From the NCBI GenBank assembly GCA_026419705.1, contig JANZYY010000186.1:1-9020 (forward strand): 9,020 nt of DNA, written 5' to 3'. The notes under the pieces were generated by a model. It was not told where the DNA came from, ran no database searches, and saw only the letters and a list, made by a program, of their open reading frames with translations. This DNA comes from Fischerella sp. (lineage in GTDB: Bacteria > Cyanobacteriota > Cyanobacteriia > Cyanobacteriales > Nostocaceae). The position numbers were made by a program, and so were the translations under genes. Shown here one piece after another: positions 6,581-9,020 of this stretch (its first letter is position 1; the number at the start of each line of letters is the position of its first letter).

Positions 6581-7933
6581 TTAAAAATTTTTAACTTTTA
6601 ATTCCAGCACCTTACTCTTACCAGGATTCATCAACCCATAAGGGTCAACCATTTCCTTGAATTTTAATTGCTCTGGGTCGATAACTTTCCTACCACCATC
6701 TTCAATAATGTAAGTGTGGGGATTAGCAATAAACACACCTTGTTCTTCGTGAGCGCGGATAATTTCATTGAGGCGTTCTTCTGTAGTGTAACGTACGAGT
6801 TGCAAAGCCGCGGGAATTGCTTTACCGTTCACCCGAATAAATTCCAAATGCATCATCACTTCATCTCCATAGTGATGATACATCTGCTCTACTAACTTGA
6901 GGTTTTTGTCGGCAGGGAAGATACTTTGTAAGTAGGTGATGGAGGTATCGACAGTGCGAGCGTGTAAGGTAGTGTGGTTCCAAGTAAATTCTAATAAATT
7001 CGCACTTTTTCCAGGTGCTTGTGCAGATTTTTGATACGTAATTTTGCCACCGTGTTGCTGTACTAATCCTGGCAATAATTCTAAACTCGGTTCAGCGATT
7101 AACAATAAAGCAGCATGAGTTCCATCAGGGATGTACTGTCGTAGGGGAGTAAAGTATTGAGGTATGGGAGATGCAAAGATACCAATCTCTTTTTTAATCA
7201 TGCCATCGGCATCGGCTAAAGCTTGCCCAAATTTTGCCGCTGCCATAAACTCATCGAAAGTAACAATCACCTCTGTCCAAGGATAAGCAGGCCCGAGGGG
7301 AATTTCTACTTCGGTGATGATACCGTTAATACCCCAAGCATGGTTCACTTTTTGCACATCGTCGCCGCGCAATTCAATCAAGCGTGGTTCATCTTCCAAG
7401 GTCACGACTCGCAGTGCTAAAAGATTACCGCGATCGCCTAACAATCCATATTGTATAGACCCAATCCCCCCACTCCCACCAGCTACAAATCCAGCAATTG
7501 TGGCTGTGCGGTAAGTAGAAGGTATCATCCGCATTTCCCAGCCAATTTCTCGTGCTTTTTTATCTAGTGCTGCTAACTTTACTCCCGCTTCAACTCGTGC
7601 TACTCCTGGCTTTACCCAACGGATCTCTTGCATCCGTGTCATATCAAGAATGACGCCACCATGTAGCGGTACGCATTGCCCGTAATTTCCCGTTCCCGCA
7701 CCTCGTACTGTTACGGGTATTCGGTACTTAGCGCAGTTAGCTGCAACTTTTAATACCTCTTGCTCGTTCGCCGGACGTATGGCTATATCTCCTAGTTTTC
7801 CCGCTAATTTCGGGACAAGCACCGGGCTGAAAGTATGGTAATCTTGGGATAATTTTGCTACTTGCTCAGAGTCGCTGATAATTTCGATTCCAGAAAGAGA
7901 ATTAATCAAGGCTTCTAAATCGAATGGCTTCAC
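6581..7933 (-). CDS. FAD-binding oxidoreductase of the PCMH/VAO superfamily (GlcD-like)
   Basis: The product is 450 aa. An N-terminal PCMH-type FAD-binding domain (about residues 45-215) shows AIRPANEQEV, the pyrophosphate-binding loop VRGAGTGNYGQCVPLHGG (76-93), ILDMTRM, and RTATIAGFVAGGSGGIGSIQYG (142-163), where the second half of the FAD site lies. The C-terminal FAD-oxidase cap domain ends in the typical DPYGLMNPGK (430-439). Related enzymes are GlcD glycolate dehydrogenases and D-lactate dehydrogenases, which oxidise 2-hydroxy acids. This protein is somewhat shorter than GlcD, has no Cys-rich iron-sulfur part and has no GlcE/GlcF partner beside it, so the substrate is unknown. The start is GTG at 7933: no ATG or other start lies in frame before an upstream stop. 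No clear ribosome-binding site is seen. It is transcribed alone, toward murD. Confidence 0.88.
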   Translation of the reverse strand: MKPFDLEALINSLSGIEIISDSEQVAKLSQDYHTFSPVLVPKLAGKLGDIAIRPANEQEVLKVAANCAKYRIPVTVRGAGTGNYGQCVPLHGGVILDMTRMQEIRWVKPGVARVEAGVKLAALDKKAREIGWEMRMIPSTYRTATIAGFVAGGSGGIGSIQYGLLGDRGNLLALRVVTLEDEPRLIELRGDDVQKVNHAWGINGIITEVEIPLGPAYPWTEVIVTFDEFMAAAKFGQALADADGMIKKEIGIFASPIPQYFTPLRQYIPDGTHAALLLIAEPSLELLPGLVQQHGGKITYQKSAQAPGKSANLLEFTWNHTTLHARTVDTSITYLQSIFPADKNLKLVEQMYHHYGDEVMMHLEFIRVNGKAIPAALQLVRYTTEERLNEIIRAHEEQGVFIANPHTYIIEDGGRKVIDPEQLKFKEMVDPYGLMNPGKSKVLELKVKNF

Positions 7934-8115
7934 AGATGTTGTTTTGTAAATTTCCTTAAAATCATATCAATTTCAAAAAAGAATGCGACACAGATAAAAT
8001 TATTCCTCGCAATTCGGGGAACTTCAAATCTAGATGGGGTTACCCGCTTTTGAATAGAGACGAGCTTATATTTCAATAGGGTTGAGATCGGAAAATTTTG
8101 CCCGATTTTGCAGAC

Positions 8116-8121
8116 ATTATA
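8116..8121 (-). promoter_or_regulatory. Consensus -10 box, candidate promoter for the FAD gene
   Basis: TATAAT is read on minus at 8121-8116, preceded by GTGTTTC. No good -35 box lies 16-19 bp upstream. If used, transcription would start near 8108 and leave a long leader of about 175 nt before the GTG at 7933. This is weak evidence, since one hexamer is expected by chance in such AT-rich DNA. Confidence 0.22.
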
Positions 8122-8144
8122 GAAACACGAAATTGCCTTCACGG

Positions 8145-8170
8145 AATGCCCGCAGCGTACGCTTCTCTAC
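8145..8170. repeat. Fragment of a Nostoc-type iterated repeat
   Basis: AATGCCCGCAGCGTACGCTT and CTCTAC follow each other here, with the perfect palindrome AGCGTACGCT at 8154-8163. GC-rich strings such as GAATGCCCGCAGCGTACGCTT recur between genes in Nostoc-like genomes and stand out from the AT-rich surroundings. The identification is from memory of such repeats and was not checked by search. Confidence 0.45.
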
Positions 8171-8221
8171 ATACCAGGAATTATTACTAAAAAACCTTAA
8201 CTGAAGTGTATTGAATTATCT

Positions 8222-8344
8222 CTAGTGGTCTGTGTCATTAATTGTGAGAAGTTTGTAGTCAGCGATTTATCGCTCAATTCTCAGGGCTAAAGCCCTGACT
8301 GCGAACTTTCACAACTCATCAAAACTAATGACATGAACCACTAG
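8222..8344. mobile_element. 123-bp foldback element (MITE-like), three-way junction
   Basis: The termini CTAGTGGT (8222-8229) and ACCACTAG (8337-8344) are exact complements. Inside, TGTCATTA (8233-8240) pairs with TAATGACA (8326-8333), TTGTGA (8242-8247) with TCACAA (8309-8314), and AAGTTTGTAGTCA (8249-8261) with TGACTGCGAACTT (8296-8308) if two G-U pairs are allowed. The tip holds two small hairpins, AGCGAT-TT-ATCGCT (8261-8274) and CAGGGCT-AA-AGCCCTG (8282-8297), which compete with the stem by a few bases. There is no coding capacity. The TA inside each CTAG end would fit TA-targeting IS630/Tc1-type mobilisation, but no such transposase is in the window and the family is an inference. It lies between the FAD gene and the 56-residue gene, both on minus. 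Confidence 0.65.
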
Positions 8345-8432
8345 TTTAAAAAAGATATTTTCAACCACCAATACACTTGGACTTTTTTTTCTTCGGCTTC
8401 CCATCGGGTAGGCAAGTTAAAAACTTAATGGC

Positions 8433-8603
8433 TTAATACCGAAAAATCGGCAATTCTTTCCCCAATTCTTGTGATGTTGAGATAGTTTGTGGCTGTGCGG
8501 TACGTTTGGCATTAGCTGCCAAAACCATAGATAAAAGCCTGGGGAAGGCAACGCAGATCGCAGTACTAATCAGTGTCAGGAGTATAACATCCATTAAACA
8601 CAT
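8433..8603 (-). CDS. Small N-terminally anchored membrane protein, 56 aa
   Basis: ATG at 8603 to TAA at 8435-8433 encodes 56 residues. Residues 1-30 are strongly hydrophobic (MCLMDVILLTLISTAICVAF, then PRLLSMVLAA), followed by a basic turn (NAKRT) and a polar, Gln- and Ser-rich tail ending in ELPIFRY. This suggests one or two short membrane passes and a soluble tail; a lipoprotein box is not present. The start is fixed by GGAGG (minus, 8615-8611) 7 nt upstream, the best ribosome-binding site in the window; a second in-frame ATG lies three codons later. I do not recognise a family. There is no gene neighbour within 400 bp on the right. The strong ribosome-binding site plus the membrane pattern argue for a real gene. 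Confidence 0.68.
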   Translation of the reverse strand: MCLMDVILLTLISTAICVAFPRLLSMVLAANAKRTAQPQTISTSQELGKELPIFRY

Positions 8604-8901
8604 AGATAATCCTCCCTTTCAATTTGTATCCGATTACTCCATTGTTCAACAAAATTTGGAAAACTGACCAACTTTACAGTTTTGAATTTCTTTTAGCTTA
8701 TATAAGCCGCATTTAATCTCAAATTTTGTATAACAACAAAACAAAGTAAAATCACCAAAAATGGTGTAAATTCATGCCAAAAAACAGGAAAAAACCGATC
8801 CGAGCAAACTCTAAGCTCTCAACGAGTGTTGCTAGGCCATAGATAAATTTAAATCCACAGTATAGAAATATTTGTGGAGAAGACTATTTGCCTCTTCGCT
8901 T
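8604..8901. other. Long AT-rich non-coding upstream region of the 56-aa gene
   Basis: I see no supported gene here. It holds a short hairpin, CACCA-AAAA-TGGTG (8753-8766), and an inverted repeat, TCCACA (8854-8859) / TGTGGA (8873-8878). Candidate minus-strand promoter hexamers (TTGAGA read from 8722, TATACA read from 8733) do not have acceptable spacing. A 22-codon plus-strand frame at 8774-8842 lacks a ribosome-binding site. Confidence 0.4.
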
Positions 8902-8952
8902 CTTAGTATCTTGGTGGTAGAAAAAGAATGATTGCAACACCAAGACGCCAAG
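8902..8952. repeat. Dispersed inverted repeat, copy 3
   Basis: CTTAGTATCTTGGTGGT (8902-8918) pairs with AACACCAAGACGCCAAG (8936-8952) at most positions around a 17-nt loop. It shares the TCTTGGTGGT / ACCAAGAC core with the repeats at 1076-1121 and 6503-6565. No gene adjoins it within the window; beyond it, 8953-9020 holds only a weak AGGAGT/ACTCCT inverted repeat (8984-9016) at the right edge. Confidence 0.6.
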
Positions 8953-9020
8953 GAAAATCTATCTTCAAGACTCACACTTTGACAGGAGTAACCTTAACCG
9001 TTAGCTTTTAACTCCTTTTC

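Larger units (their letters stand above)
7934..8221. other. Non-coding stretch upstream of the FAD gene
   Basis: This is AT-rich sequence with no supported gene. A 70-codon open frame on minus (8142-7930) has no family resemblance, no ribosome-binding site, and starts inside a repeat fragment, so I do not call it. The stretch holds the candidate -10 box and the repeat fragment listed separately; otherwise I see nothing in it. Confidence 0.5.

Noticed and set aside
6581..6594. Perfect 14-bp palindrome TTAAAAATTTTTAA at the end of the FAD gene
   Set aside because: It is pure A/T, includes the stop codon and the last codons, and is expected by chance in such AT-rich sequence.
7930..8142. 70-codon minus-strand frame overlapping the start of the FAD gene
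   Set aside because: It starts at the edge of a repeat fragment, has no ribosome-binding site or recognisable domain, and more likely is leader sequence of the FAD gene.
8774..8842. 22-codon plus-strand frame encoding a Lys/Arg-rich peptide
   Set aside because: No ribosome-binding site or promoter, and short enough to arise by chance.
1..9020. Search for CRISPR arrays, tRNA or rRNA genes, complete insertion sequences and phage or defence genes
   Set aside because: No regularly spaced direct repeats, no tRNA-like T-loop and acceptor pairs and no transposase-length frame were seen. The intergenic palindromes are scattered singly, not arrayed.

Overview
The window looks like chromosomal DNA of a filamentous, Nostocales-type cyanobacterium (Nostoc, Calothrix, Tolypothrix and relatives). 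Three things support this. The octamer GCGATCGC (HIP1) occurs eight times (starts at 432, 1696, 2256, 3430, 4612, 4832, 5207 and 7430), every time inside a gene. The proteins, above all MurD and GlyS, read like cyanobacterial family members. The AT-rich intergenic DNA is full of short dispersed palindromes of the kind known from Nostoc genomes. No species is assigned.

Layout. Positions 1-845 (minus) hold the N-terminal part of a gene cut by the left edge: a divergent PlsY-like multi-pass membrane domain fused to the start of a PEP synthase/PPDK-type ATP-binding domain. Upstream of it (846-1179) are a good promoter overlapped by a perfect palindrome, a leader stem-loop, an 11-bp tandem duplication and a dispersed inverted repeat. 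A 46-residue single-span membrane protein gene (1180-1320, minus) follows. A 307-bp divergent spacer leads to a membrane-anchored SGNH/GDSL hydrolase (1628-2599, plus). Positions 2600-2882 contain a possible transposase relic. Then come glyS (2883-5033) and murD (5119-6498), both on plus. murD converges on an FAD-dependent oxidoreductase gene (6581-7933, minus), with a large inverted repeat between the two stops. The right end (7934-9020) is mostly non-coding: a candidate promoter, a repeat fragment, a 123-bp foldback element, one more tiny membrane protein gene (8433-8603, minus) with a strong ribosome-binding site, and a third copy of the dispersed inverted repeat.

The genes do not form an obvious pathway. 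glyS (translation) and murD (peptidoglycan precursor synthesis) are housekeeping genes and may be co-transcribed. The others appear to be separate units.

The points most worth attention are the PlsY-like/PPDK-type fusion with its apparently regulated promoter, a palindromic repeat sitting in frame inside murD, the three-way-junction foldback at 8222-8344, and two unannotated-size membrane microproteins. No tRNA, rRNA, CRISPR array or complete insertion sequence was seen.
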